Shown: positions 36,129-44,139, counted from the stretch's first letter. The stretch: DNA of 48,153 bases from Treponema sp. (GCA_017617145.1 JAFZWX010000144.1:1-48153), one strand, 5' to 3'. Translations and numbers: made by a program. Notes: generated from the letters alone by a model not told the origin.

Positions 36129-37268
36129 CTACTTCACCAAAGCCTTTGGCTTAAAAACACTGAACATCGGGATATTGTCTTTTGCAACCTTTACAAAAAC
36201 CTTAAAAGCTCTCATAACAGATTTTCGTTCTGCTTCATCAAGTTCTGCAAGTTTTGCAAGCATTTTTCCTCCGCACACAATCTTATTCTGGTCAATTTCG
36301 TAGTTTGTTTTGGCACCACTTGCATAAATAACATCAAACAAAGTGTCTATAAACTTTTTTCGTTCCTGTGGCGAAAGACGTGCAGCCCAGGCATTAAATG
36401 AACTGTAAAAAATTTCAGATGCTTCATCAAAAGCAGGCGCGGTTTCAAAAGCAGGCCCCACAACATTCCAGGTAAACGGATCATGCTGTAAGATTCCTTC
36501 TGCTGAACACGCCACAATTTTATACTGATTTGTATGCTCAAACATCATTCCTACAACACAAAATTCCGGAAAATAAGCAAAAACGCGGTCTTTTATCTGT
36601 TGAAACTCCTGTCTCTCGTATACTGGTGCAAAAAACCCCGGACCATCAAAACTGTAAACTGCTTCAAGACGGCTAAGAGACTTTTTAGGAACTGACATTC
36701 CCCCTTTTACACAAAGATTTCCGCCTTTAGAATGCCCTGTAATTATAAATCGTCCTTTAAGTGCTGCCATTGCTGCCTGCACATACTCACGTGTATCTTT
36801 CTGCGCCGGAACTTCATCCATATAACCAAGATTGAAATCTTCATACCAGCCTGCAATTGTGTCATCTGTTCCACGCAGAGTCACTACGTATCTATCCGAC
36901 TCAAGCTGATATGTAATTGCGCTGAACTGTTCTATTGCAGCTTCATCTATTTTGTTTACAAATCCGCTCACCTTTATTTTTCCAAAGCGGCGGGATTCTG
37001 CAGCTGCCTGGAGCAATTTTGGAGTAAGATTATTAATCATTGCACCCATATTGCAACGATTTTCGTAATCTTTGGTACCGGTAAAACGTTTTGAAAGCTC
37101 TTCCAGCGTAATTTTTTGCTTAAAATCGGGGGAAACAAGACCGTCTATATTGTTGTAGGCAATCTGACTTAGAATAAGCGCGTCAACACTGTTAAAAGAA
37201 CTTTGGGCAAAAGTGAGGTCTCCACGCATTTTAATGTAATCTAAAATTGTAAATGTTTTATCTTTCAT
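36129..37268 (-). CDS. DUF2974 / Mbeg1-like alpha/beta hydrolase
   Basis: The 379-residue product matches the Mbeg1-like (DUF2974) family. It has an N-terminal TILDYIKMRGDLTF segment, a VVTLRGTDDT strand turn, the nucleophile elbow FIITGHSKGGNL and SFDGPGF. A lipase or esterase activity is likely from the GHSKGG elbow, but substrates are unknown. No signal peptide is visible. AGAAG lies four bases before the ATG. It diverges from the HD-GYP gene with 35 nt between starts, so both promoters must overlap. Confidence 0.85.
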   Translation of the reverse strand: MKDKTFTILDYIKMRGDLTFAQSSFNSVDALILSQIAYNNIDGLVSPDFKQKITLEELSKRFTGTKDYENRCNMGAMINNLTPKLLQAAAESRRFGKIKVSGFVNKIDEAAIEQFSAITYQLESDRYVVTLRGTDDTIAGWYEDFNLGYMDEVPAQKDTREYVQAAMAALKGRFIITGHSKGGNLCVKGGMSVPKKSLSRLEAVYSFDGPGFFAPVYERQEFQQIKDRVFAYFPEFCVVGMMFEHTNQYKIVACSAEGILQHDPFTWNVVGPAFETAPAFDEASEIFYSSFNAWAARLSPQERKKFIDTLFDVIYASGAKTNYEIDQNKIVCGGKMLAKLAELDEAERKSVMRAFKVFVKVAKDNIPMFSVFKPKALVK

Positions 37269-37297
37269 TTGACTTCTACTACTTCCTACCTTATAAT
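37269..37297 (+). promoter_or_regulatory. near-consensus promoter abutting the HD-GYP gene
   Basis: TTGACT (37269-37274), a 17-nt spacer and TATAAT (37292-37297) are followed by TTAACT and the ATG at 37304. The first base of the -35 box touches the start codon of the divergent DUF2974 gene. Transcription should start at the A of the ATG. Confidence 0.75.
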
Positions 37298-37303
37298 TTA
37301 ACT

Positions 37304-38509
37304 ATGCGAAAAAAGTTCGGCAAGTTAAAAATACTAATGATTTGCTTTTCTTCATCTCTGATCATCTGGATTTTAATTGCTCTTTTTTCTATTTATCAAA
37401 ACTACAATAACAACAAAAAGGTTTCAACTTTCTCTCAACTTTCCACAAAACCGCCGGTTGACCGTTTTGACAGAGTCTATTTTGCCATTTCAAAATCAAA
37501 CAGCTGGTCCGAAGCAAATGACATGAATCTTTTTTCGTATGAAGCAATTCTTGCAAATACAACCGATAAGGATCTTAAAGACTGGTGTATAAAACTCAAG
37601 GTTCCTGATGAAACCTCTGTAGAAAATACCTGGGACTGCACAGCATATATAGAAGATAACTATCTTTACATTAAAGCAGAAGAAATTGCAAACGAAAAAA
37701 TACTTTCTAAAAGCGAAACCCATTTTGGTATTCTGCTGATATCTGAAAATGATTTAATCTTCCGTTCTGCAGTAATCACAGCCCGCTTGTGCAAAAGACT
37801 TACCTCAAATACACTGTTCGTCATTTGCTTTATAATGTCTGTAATTTCTCTTATCGCGGCAATTTATGGTTTTGTACTTCAGGGAATTATTAAAAATCAA
37901 GCAGCTATTACAAAACAGCGTCAGGAACATGACAATCAGATTATTGAACAGACAATGAAAACCTTCTCTAACTTTATTGATAACAAAGACACTTATACGC
38001 AGGGACACTCTACCCGTGTTGCCGCCTATGTCCGCGAAATGGCAAAACGAATGGGACTTGATAAACAGACTCAATTAAACATGTATTACGCCGGACTCAT
38101 GCACGATATAGGCAAGCTTACAATTGCTGATGATGTTCTAAATAAAACGAGTCGACTTTCTACAGAAGAATGGAATCTTATTCAGCAGCACACAACAAAC
38201 GGTGCGATGCTTTTAAAAAACTTTACTATTCTGCCTGAAATTAATGATGCGGTTTTGTATCATCACGAACGCTTTGACGGCACTGGATATATGAACAGAA
38301 TGTGCGGCAAGGATATTCCTTTAGTTGCGCGCATGGTTGGAATTGCCGATGCCTACGACGCAATGAATACAAACCGCTGCTACCGCCTTAAGTTTTCGGA
38401 AGAACGAATAATTTCGGAACTGGAACGCTGTCGCGGAAAGCAGTTTGACCCGGATTTAGTACCATACCTTATCTCAATGATTAAGGATGGGACAGTATAT
38501 AGATTGTAA
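37304..38509 (+). CDS. membrane HD-GYP-type phosphodiesterase
   Basis: The 401-residue protein has membrane helices near residues 9-30 and 165-188, bracketing an extracytoplasmic sensor region of about 130 residues. A C-terminal HD-GYP-type domain follows (QGHSTRVAAYV, MHDIGKL, HHERFDGTGYM, GIADAYDAM). These enzymes usually hydrolyse c-di-GMP. The signature here is GYM instead of GYP, so specificity or activity may differ. The start at 37304 is fixed by the promoter and by the MRKKFGKLKI beginning; an ATG at 37253 would run through the promoter. uraA follows after 25 nt. Confidence 0.88.
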   Translation: MRKKFGKLKILMICFSSSLIIWILIALFSIYQNYNNNKKVSTFSQLSTKPPVDRFDRVYFAISKSNSWSEANDMNLFSYEAILANTTDKDLKDWCIKLKVPDETSVENTWDCTAYIEDNYLYIKAEEIANEKILSKSETHFGILLISENDLIFRSAVITARLCKRLTSNTLFVICFIMSVISLIAAIYGFVLQGIIKNQAAITKQRQEHDNQIIEQTMKTFSNFIDNKDTYTQGHSTRVAAYVREMAKRMGLDKQTQLNMYYAGLMHDIGKLTIADDVLNKTSRLSTEEWNLIQQHTTNGAMLLKNFTILPEINDAVLYHHERFDGTGYMNRMCGKDIPLVARMVGIADAYDAMNTNRCYRLKFSEERIISELERCRGKQFDPDLVPYLISMIKDGTVYRL

Positions 38510-38534
38510 ACAAAATATATAAGGAGTAAACAAA

Positions 38535-39890
38535 ATGGAATTAATCTACGGGATTAAGGACAAGCCAAAGGTTGGCAAGGTAATTCTTTTTGCATTGCAG
38601 CAGCTTCTGGCAATTATGGCAGCTACAATTGCAGTTCCTGCAGTAGTTGGACACGATCTTTCAGCTTCGGCAGCGCTTTTTGGTGCAGGTATCGGTTCTA
38701 TCGTATATCTGCTTTTTACAAAGAGCTCAAGCCCTGTATTCTTGGGAAGCTCTTTCGCCTTCCTTCCTTCAATGTTCAGCGCTTTTGCTGGTGCTGCAAC
38801 ACTGGGACTTACAGAACAGGCAGGCTACTGGGGACTTATCATTGGTGCCCTCATGGCAGGTTTGGTTTATGTAATCATCGCAATTGTTGTTAAGTTCTGC
38901 GGTGTAAACTGGATCAGTAAGCTCATGCCGCCGGTAATCATTGGACCTACAGTTGCAATTATTGGTCTTAGTCTTTCTGGAAACGCAGTTGGCGACCTTA
39001 TGAAAACAAATATCACAGGTGGAAGTCCATATATCTGTATTGTCTGCGGACTTGTAACACTTGCAGTAACAATGCTCTGCGCAACCTATGGTAAGAAAAT
39101 GGGTAAGCTCATTCCGTTCATCATTGGTATTCTTGCAGGCTACCTGGTTGCTTCACTTTTTGCACTTATTGGAAAAGCAACAAACAGCTCTGAACTTACA
39201 GTAATTGATTACAGTGCTCTTAAAAACTGCGGCTTCTTTGCACTTCCAAAGTTCACATTCCTTCTTGGTGGCGGCGAAGGACTTAAGGCTGTAACAGGAA
39301 AATACCTCATTGCAATTTTTGCAGCTTATGTTCCGGTTGCATTTGTAGTATTTGCTGAACACCTTGCAGACCATAAAAACCTTTCAAGCATCGTAGGCCA
39401 GGATTTGCTCACAGAACCAGGTCTTACACGCACATTGCTCGGTGACGGTGTTGGTTCTATTGCAGGTGCTTTCTTTGGCGGATGTCCAAACACAACATAC
39501 GGTGAATCTATTGCCTGTGTTGCCATTACACGAAACGCTTCTACAGTTTCTATCTGGGGTTGTGCATTTGCTTGTATAATCTTCTCTATGCTCAGTCCGC
39601 TCGTTGCCTTCCTTGAAACAATTCCTTCATGTGTAATGGGTGGCGTTTGTATTGCCCTTTACGGCTTTATTGCAGTTTCCGGATTTAAGATTTTCCAGAC
39701 CGTAGATTTGAACAAAAACCGCAACCTCTTTGTTGCCTCAATCATTTTCATTACAGGTGTAGGTGGCATGGTTGTAAGTTTTGGTGCTGTAGAAATTCGT
39801 ACAGTAGCCTGCGCACTTATCCTTGGTATTCTGACAAACGTAATGTTGTCTAAAGAAAAGGATGAAACTGAAGAAGCTAAGGTGGAATAA
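38535..39890 (+). CDS. uraA: uracil/xanthine permease family transporter (NCS2)
   Basis: This 451-residue inner-membrane transporter of the nucleobase:cation symporter-2 family probably imports uracil with protons. It has 12-14 predicted hydrophobic helices and the family motifs FAEHLADHKNLS and GGCPNTTYGESIACVAITR. The exact nucleobase cannot be fixed by eye. AAGGAG precedes the ATG, and the gene probably shares an mRNA with the HD-GYP gene. A strong palindrome with a T run lies about 200 nt downstream. The gene symbol rests on family similarity. Confidence 0.88.
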   Translation: MELIYGIKDKPKVGKVILFALQQLLAIMAATIAVPAVVGHDLSASAALFGAGIGSIVYLLFTKSSSPVFLGSSFAFLPSMFSAFAGAATLGLTEQAGYWGLIIGALMAGLVYVIIAIVVKFCGVNWISKLMPPVIIGPTVAIIGLSLSGNAVGDLMKTNITGGSPYICIVCGLVTLAVTMLCATYGKKMGKLIPFIIGILAGYLVASLFALIGKATNSSELTVIDYSALKNCGFFALPKFTFLLGGGEGLKAVTGKYLIAIFAAYVPVAFVVFAEHLADHKNLSSIVGQDLLTEPGLTRTLLGDGVGSIAGAFFGGCPNTTYGESIACVAITRNASTVSIWGCAFACIIFSMLSPLVAFLETIPSCVMGGVCIALYGFIAVSGFKIFQTVDLNKNRNLFVASIIFITGVGGMVVSFGAVEIRTVACALILGILTNVMLSKEKDETEEAKVE

Positions 39891-39902
39891 GCTGTTAGCA
39901 GG

Positions 39903-40043
39903 AGGGGGAAGTCTCCCCCTCGGCCGCACTTCGTTGCGGCCTACCCCCTCTAGCGGGGACACCCCGCAACACCCCGTTTTTCCAAGTACATGACTTTTTC
40001 CGTGAGTTTTGCAAAGCAAAACTCGGTAAGCACGCTTGCGTGC
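39903..40043. repeat. cluster of five GC-rich hairpins
   Basis: Perfect stems follow each other in the gap after uraA: AGGGGGA/TCCCCCT (39903-39920), GGCCGCA/TGCGGCC (39922-39941), GCGGGG/CCCCGC (39953-39967), GAGTTTTGC/GCAAAACTC (40004-40024) and GCACGC/GCGTGC (40030-40043). CCCCCTC at 39944-39950 could also pair with the first arm to enclose the second hairpin. The high GC contrasts with the surrounding AT-rich genome. Confidence 0.8.
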
Positions 40044-40048
40044 GACTC

Positions 40049-40117
40049 ATTCCCGGGCGTGCATTATGTCATTCCCGTGTGAGCATTATGTCATTCCCGT
40101 GCTCGACACGGGAATCT
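40049..40117. repeat. palindromic element (site 5) with two tandem 22-nt partial copies
   Basis: A full 28-bp copy of the CCCGTG arm type lies at 40090-40117. Upstream are two 22-nt tandem units that begin ATTCCCG and end GCATTATGTC (40049-40070 and 40071-40092), apparently made from the left half of the element. Confidence 0.8.
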
Positions 40118-40125
40118 TTTTTTTT
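40093..40125 (+). terminator. predicted intrinsic terminator downstream of uraA
   Basis: Arms ATTCCCGTG and CACGGGAAT with a CTCGA loop are followed by C and nine T residues on the plus strand. This would end transcripts from the HD-GYP/uraA unit and is built from a dispersed palindrome copy. Confidence 0.65.
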
Positions 40126-40128
40126 AAA

Positions 40129-40938
40129 TCACGCAAAATTTTCCAAAATAACCTTCTTTACAAACCTGGAGTTCAACGGCATGGTGGAAGTTTCCATTGT
40201 GTAAATGAAGTTTTTACCGGGAACAAAGCCTGCCTCTGAATACTTTGCAAGCTTTGAAATTGCGTTGTTGCGGTATGTGGCATCGTCCATAAGGCCAAAG
40301 TGCTCCCATAAAACTTCCCTGCCCGTACGCGGGTTCAGACACAGAAAGTCCGGATAAAACTCTCCTATGCCTTTTATTTGCAGCGGATACTCGTAGCGAT
40401 ACGGTACTTTTGAATGAAATAACGCATTTGCAATTATAAGTTCAGACTTGGAGCGGACTCGTTCGCCTTTGTCGGTAGTATAAGGAGGGGCTTTTTCGTC
40501 AAAAGGGAGGCCTTTGTAAGAGACGCTTTCCCATTGTTTGCAATATTCTTGTTTTGAAAGGGTGAGAGGTTTTATAAGCTGCTGCACCTTTTGCGAGTAG
40601 CGTTCGTATAATTGTTCCAGTTCATTCTGGGGGTAAGCTTTTTCAAGCGGAGTCAGCAGTTTTATTTTTTTACTAAGTATTTTTGCTGCGCGCAGGTCGT
40701 AGTTTTTTTGAGCAAGATTTTTTGCAAGTGTAAGGTGCGCTTTGTTTAGGTAAGTACCTTCGCGGTCGGATTTACTGGTGCGGTGGTATAGCTCTATTCG
40801 GCGGCCTTTTCGTAATATTTTTATGCTGCCATCAGGTGCAGTTTTGAGCCGCTTAGTTACTAAGTCAAATTGCTGGCGGAATTGCGCCAGATAAGAATGA
40901 ATAGTGTCTTGTAATGTATCAAATGTATTGATATTCAA
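40129..40938 (-). CDS. PD-(D/E)XK nuclease-like protein
   Basis: The C-terminal half of this 269-residue protein has a restriction-endonuclease-like core: RVRSKSELIIANAL (helix with Glu), EFYPDFLCLNPRTGREVLWEHFG (Asp, then Glu-x-His) and MDDATYRNN. This arrangement fits a PD-(D/E)XK nuclease. The N-terminal half is helical and basic (about 20-110) and may bind nucleic acid. The start is uncertain. TTG at 40938 has AAGGAGGAAAGGAGAG upstream, while an in-frame TTG at 41001 would add 21 residues. No methylase neighbours it, so a restriction-modification role is not supported. It is flanked by unusual palindrome-rich DNA. Confidence 0.65.
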   Translation of the reverse strand: MNINTFDTLQDTIHSYLAQFRQQFDLVTKRLKTAPDGSIKILRKGRRIELYHRTSKSDREGTYLNKAHLTLAKNLAQKNYDLRAAKILSKKIKLLTPLEKAYPQNELEQLYERYSQKVQQLIKPLTLSKQEYCKQWESVSYKGLPFDEKAPPYTTDKGERVRSKSELIIANALFHSKVPYRYEYPLQIKGIGEFYPDFLCLNPRTGREVLWEHFGLMDDATYRNNAISKLAKYSEAGFVPGKNFIYTMETSTMPLNSRFVKKVILENFA

Positions 40939-41081
40939 GTTTAGCTCTCCTTTCCTCCTTAAGTATGATTTAAATATATAAATAAATTTCTTGTACGGCA
41001 AGAAAAATCTAGCCTTTTTTGCGTATTTTTAGCCATTTCAACGCCAATACATACCGCTAACTGCTATTTTCTATAATCTTT

Positions 41082-41368
41082 GCCATAAAATTAAAGACAT
41101 CTCCGCGTTTTTTTATGGCATTTCTATAAATACCAAGAATTTTTTTTAAGATAAAGCCTATTCAAAAGCTAAATTACCATAAAATTTCAAAATTTTTTAC
41201 AATTTTTATGGTATTTATCCAGAAAAACGTGTTTTTTGAGAGAACAAACTATATACAGATGTCAGAAAACCATAAATTTTAGAGAATTTTTGCAAATTTT
41301 ATGGCATTTTCTCCAAAAAGCTCAGAAACTACCATAAATTTTCACATAATATGCAATTTTTTATGGTA
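41082..41368. repeat. four AT-rich hairpins with conserved CCATAAA/TTTATGG stems
   Basis: The 394-nt gap upstream of the nuclease gene holds four related inverted repeats: 41082-41119 (GCCATAAAA/TTTTATGGC), 41175-41213 (TACCATAAA/TTTATGGTA), 41270-41304 (CCATAAA/TTTATGG) and 41330-41368 (TACCATAAA/TTTATGGTA). Their loops differ in sequence. Outer stem pairs change together between units (G-C in unit 1, A-T in units 2 and 4). The first three units start about 94 nt apart. No open frame covers the region. Confidence 0.75.
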
Positions 41369-41395
41369 TTTTGCAAAAAATCCTACTTCCAGCAC

Positions 41396-42010
41396 TTACG
41401 GATACCAACATGGTTCATACTCTTTTGGATCAGTTGGGCATAAAATCATTCCTAAGGCTATAAGGTTCATGCCAAAATCAAAATAGAACTGCGGCTTAAG
41501 ATCATTCAGACGTACACCTATCTTTGCAGAAATAAGTTCCCCACGCAAATGAGATGTTTCTTCTGCATCAACCATTTCTTCCGGCCACATTAGAGAACTG
41601 TAAACATTAAACACAAGACCACCATCAACGCGAAACTTTTTTATTCCTTCCAAAGCGCCTGCATAAGCAGACACATAAGGTGCAAGCTCAACAAGGCGTT
41701 CATGCTTAAAAATATCGTACGCAGCAGTAAAATTAGCAAAAGTTATAAGATGGATATCTTCCTCTTGAGGCTTATTCAAAATACACCACCAGTTAAACGG
41801 CGAAAAAGCAAAGGTCAAACCGTTCACGCCTTCCAGTCGAAAATCCAGAACCTGTATGTCAGCTTCCCCCTCAAAAGGCGCAAGTGTATCCGATTTGCCG
41901 ACATTTCCGCCAATATAGGCAGTTCCAAAATCCCAGAAAAAATCAAAAGATTTGGAATAAAGAGAAACGCAACTGGCAATTAAAAATAGGAAAAGGAATA
42001 GCTTTTTCAT
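41396..42010 (-). CDS. hypothetical secreted protein
   Basis: The family is not recognised. The 204-residue product begins with a hydrophobic signal sequence (MKKLFLFLFLIASCVSLYSKS). Cleavage after LYS is plausible, but IASC could also act as a lipobox. The rest has alternating hydrophobic strands and paired aromatic residues (WDFGTAYIGGNVG, FNWWCIL, FYFDFGMNL), which would suit a small barrel or outer-membrane-associated protein. No ribosome site precedes the ATG. A promoter ends six bases upstream of it. Confidence 0.65.
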   Translation of the reverse strand: MKKLFLFLFLIASCVSLYSKSFDFFWDFGTAYIGGNVGKSDTLAPFEGEADIQVLDFRLEGVNGLTFAFSPFNWWCILNKPQEEDIHLITFANFTAAYDIFKHERLVELAPYVSAYAGALEGIKKFRVDGGLVFNVYSSLMWPEEMVDAEETSHLRGELISAKIGVRLNDLKPQFYFDFGMNLIALGMILCPTDPKEYEPCWYP

Positions 42011-42016
42011 AAGTTT

Positions 42017-42045
42017 ATTCTATGTTCTTTTATGTTTTTTTACAA
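42017..42045 (-). promoter_or_regulatory. promoter abutting the 41396-42010 gene
   Basis: TTGTAA (42045-42040), a 17-nt spacer and TAGAAT (42022-42017) are followed by AAACTT and the ATG at 42010. The promoter overlaps the 3' end of the preceding small membrane-protein gene. Confidence 0.55.
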
Positions 42046-42322
42046 TTTCAATAATCAAAGGTATAAGCAATATCACTGCGGCAATGCACAGAACAAAGAG
42101 ATCAAACCAAAAGCCGTTTGTATATTTTGAACCAATGTGTACCAGTAAATATCCCGCCAGCGAGCACAAAAGAGAAAGGCAAAAGCGTTTTATTTTTTCT
42201 TTTTTTTCTTCCGGCGACGAAGTTTTATCAGCTCTTACATCCGAAATCATTCCGGAAATAAAAGCAACCGTGAGTCCAAGCACCCATATAACTAAAACTA
42301 CAAGACAAATTTTAACAGTCAT
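42020..42322 (-). CDS. small membrane protein
   Basis: The 100-residue product begins with a membrane helix (VKICLVVLVIWVLGLTVAFI). A charged stretch (SSPEEKKEKIKR) follows, then two more hydrophobic segments and a basic tail (IVKKHKRT). No family is recognised. The ATG at 42322 is eight bases after the stop of the 64-codon gene, suggesting co-transcription. A longer in-frame start at 42388 would overlap that gene and lacks support. Confidence 0.55.
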   Translation of the reverse strand: MTVKICLVVLVIWVLGLTVAFISGMISDVRADKTSSPEEKKEKIKRFCLSLLCSLAGYLLVHIGSKYTNGFWFDLFVLCIAAVILLIPLIIEIVKKHKRT

Positions 42323-42330
42323 AAACAAAC

Positions 42331-42525
42331 TTATTGATTTTTTTCCGGCTCTCGCTTTACAAAGGCCAAAGCAATGGATATTATACACTGAGCAAACAGG
42401 AAGATTCTTAAAAGCAGATGGACGACAGCGTTTTCTTCGGCAAAAAATGTACAGAACAAAAGTCCCAGCAGAATTCCGGCAATAAACACAGATGCAATTG
42501 TTAAGATTTTTTCTTTTAATTTCAT
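42331..42525 (-). CDS. small two-helix membrane protein
   Basis: The 64-residue product has two hydrophobic helices (about 7-27 and 35-56) around a short acidic loop (FAEENAV), and a charged tail. GGGAG lies seven bases before the ATG at 42525, which supports translation. It leads a pair with the 100-residue gene. The function is unknown. Confidence 0.55.
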   Translation of the reverse strand: MKLKEKILTIASVFIAGILLGLLFCTFFAEENAVVHLLLRIFLFAQCIISIALAFVKREPEKNQ

Positions 42526-42592
42526 GACATATCTCCCTTATAACTTTTTTTTTATAATACCCCCAGATTTTCGCAAAATCAATACATCAAAG

Positions 42593-42612
42593 TGCGAATA
42601 TTACACACATCA
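42593..42612. repeat. 20-nt direct repeat, copy 1
   Basis: The sequence TGCGAATATTACACACATCA recurs exactly at 44150-44169 in the same orientation. This copy lies just upstream of the promoter of the membrane LuxR-type gene. The two copies bracket that gene and its convergent neighbour. Confidence 0.85.
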
Positions 42613-42625
42613 CATGCGAAAAACT

Positions 42626-42653
42626 TTGAGTATTACAGGATTTCTACTATAAT
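42626..42653 (+). promoter_or_regulatory. promoter of the membrane LuxR-type gene
   Basis: TTGAGT (42626-42631), a 16-nt spacer and TATAAT (42648-42653) lie 20 nt before the ATG. AGGAGG follows the -10 box, so unlike several neighbours this mRNA has a ribosome site. Confidence 0.55.
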
Positions 42654-42673
42654 TACAGGAGGAATAGAACATC

Positions 42674-43453
42674 ATGAAAAATATCATTTATGAAAAACCA
42701 TTTCTCACTGCTATGAGGATTTTTGCCTGTGTGGCATCGGTGCTTTTGATAGTTGTAACGTCACTTAGAATCTATAATACTTTTTTTACAAAACAAAGAC
42801 CTTCAGATTTTCCTAATATTTTTGGAATAGCGGTAAATCTTGTGGCCATCATCTTATTTTATTTAATGATAATTCATCCTCAAAAAATTGAATACCTTGC
42901 CATTGGAAGTTTTATGTATGCTTTTGTTTGTCTGACATTAGATTTTGATAATCCGATGGGAATTCTTATGTATGGCTTGGGAATTTCTGTATTCTATGTC
43001 CGAGGTTTATTTATTCATAAAACCAGGCAAAAAGCAATCATTGCCATAATTGTTTATATTTGTTTGCTATGCGGAGGATTCCTTTACAGCTTATTGTTAC
43101 ACGAATCTGCTGACTATTTTGATACAATACTTGAAATGACTGGATACACACTCGTTCTCTCAATCATCATATTTCTGCTTATTACATATAATCACTTTAT
43201 TAAAGCCGAGTCCCAAGACATGCCAAAAATCCTGAATCTTGCAGAAATCCCAGGTCTTGTCGAAACTGATGTCGTCTTATTGCAAAAGGTGCTCGAAAAC
43301 GAACAATACAAAAACATAGCCCGCGCCGTTTACAAAGCACCCGGAACAATCCGTAACCGCCTGAACAAAATCTACGATCTTCTTGGTGTCATGGACAGAA
43401 TGGGATTTATTTCTACATACCTGGGATATGAAATTGTATTTGAGAAAGAATAA
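42674..43453 (+). CDS. membrane-embedded LuxR-type transcriptional regulator (predicted)
   Basis: The 259-residue protein has about six hydrophobic helices in residues 10-180. A cytoplasmic C-terminal region follows that aligns by eye with a LuxR/GerE helix-turn-helix: VVLLQKVLENEQYKNIARAV followed by GTIRNRLNKIYDLLGVMDR, which keeps the GTIRN-x-L-x-KIY...LGV pattern. This suggests a one-component membrane regulator sensing something at or in the membrane. The ligand is unknown. AGGAGG precedes the ATG. It converges with the gene at 43457-44071, leaving only three bases between stops. Confidence 0.65.
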   Translation: MKNIIYEKPFLTAMRIFACVASVLLIVVTSLRIYNTFFTKQRPSDFPNIFGIAVNLVAIILFYLMIIHPQKIEYLAIGSFMYAFVCLTLDFDNPMGILMYGLGISVFYVRGLFIHKTRQKAIIAIIVYICLLCGGFLYSLLLHESADYFDTILEMTGYTLVLSIIIFLLITYNHFIKAESQDMPKILNLAEIPGLVETDVVLLQKVLENEQYKNIARAVYKAPGTIRNRLNKIYDLLGVMDRMGFISTYLGYEIVFEKE

Positions 43454-43456
43454 TGC

Positions 43457-44071
43457 TTAATCCAATTTTTTGCGGCTTTTAATCTCTTGATAATCTACAA
43501 TAAATCTTAAAAGTCCTACACAGCCAAGCACCATACAGCATATACTATCCGCTTTCTTCAAAACTGAAGATCCCGAATCAAAAGTGCATTGATTGATAGC
43601 TACACAACAAATAACAAGTGTAACATACCAAAGATTATCAGCCTTCTTTTCCTTATAAATATAGTTTATATTATGCTTTGATAACAAAGATTTGATGGCA
43701 TCTTTTTCCTTTACAGAAAAATATAATTCTTTGCCATCGTAAAAAAGACAAATGTTATTATTTGATTTACAAAAAAAAATCGCTACATTTTCAACATTTT
43801 CGGAATACCATAAAACCTTTGAAATTTCTATTGTTTTACAAAACCATAAAGTACCGTAATAAAGATTTTCATCTTCTATATATATATTTCTTTTTAAAAG
43901 GATTGAAATCAAATCAGGTAAAAAGACTAAAACAATAACAACATCCATAATTCTGACCACGATTTTCTGCTGAAGCAATACACCAAAAACAAAAAAAGCC
44001 ATTAAGAAAAAACAGCAAAGCAAATCCAGAAATCTTTTTGTTTTATTGTAAATGAAAGTTAAGTTTTGCAT
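43457..44071 (-). CDS. hypothetical membrane protein with a PH-like middle region
   Basis: The family is not recognised. The 204-residue product has two membrane helices near residues 12-33 and 36-58. A soluble middle follows (IYIEDENLYYGTLWFCKTIEI), resembling the strand-turn pattern of bacterial PH-type domains. Two more hydrophobic segments lie near 147-160 and 173-190, before a basic tail (KSRKKLD). GGTG lies just before the ATG. A well-formed promoter is 40 nt upstream. Its partner across the convergent junction is the membrane regulator, and the two are bracketed by a 20-nt direct repeat. Confidence 0.6.
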   Translation of the reverse strand: MQNLTFIYNKTKRFLDLLCCFFLMAFFVFGVLLQQKIVVRIMDVVIVLVFLPDLISILLKRNIYIEDENLYYGTLWFCKTIEISKVLWYSENVENVAIFFCKSNNNICLFYDGKELYFSVKEKDAIKSLLSKHNINYIYKEKKADNLWYVTLVICCVAINQCTFDSGSSVLKKADSICCMVLGCVGLLRFIVDYQEIKSRKKLD

Positions 44072-44110
44072 TCACACCAACCCTTTTGATTACATTTTTT
44101 TGACACTCAC

Positions 44111-44139
44111 AGTATAGAAGTGATTTTCTTATATCGCAA
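44111..44139 (-). promoter_or_regulatory. promoter of the 43457-44071 gene
   Basis: TTGCGA (44139-44134), a 17-nt spacer and TATACT (44116-44111) lie on the minus strand, giving a leader of about 35 nt that contains GGGTTGGTG before the ATG at 44071. Confidence 0.5.

Noticed and set aside
40129..40938. Restriction-modification system
   Set aside because: No methyltransferase or specificity gene adjoins the nuclease-like gene.
41082..41368. CRISPR array
   Set aside because: The repeats are themselves inverted repeats with variable centres, spacing is 94, 94 and 61 nt, and no cas gene is present.
41082..41368. Integron attC sites (treponemal integrons are known)
   Set aside because: The stems lack the GTTRRRY/RYYYAAC core, there are no cassette open frames between units, and no integrase is in the window.
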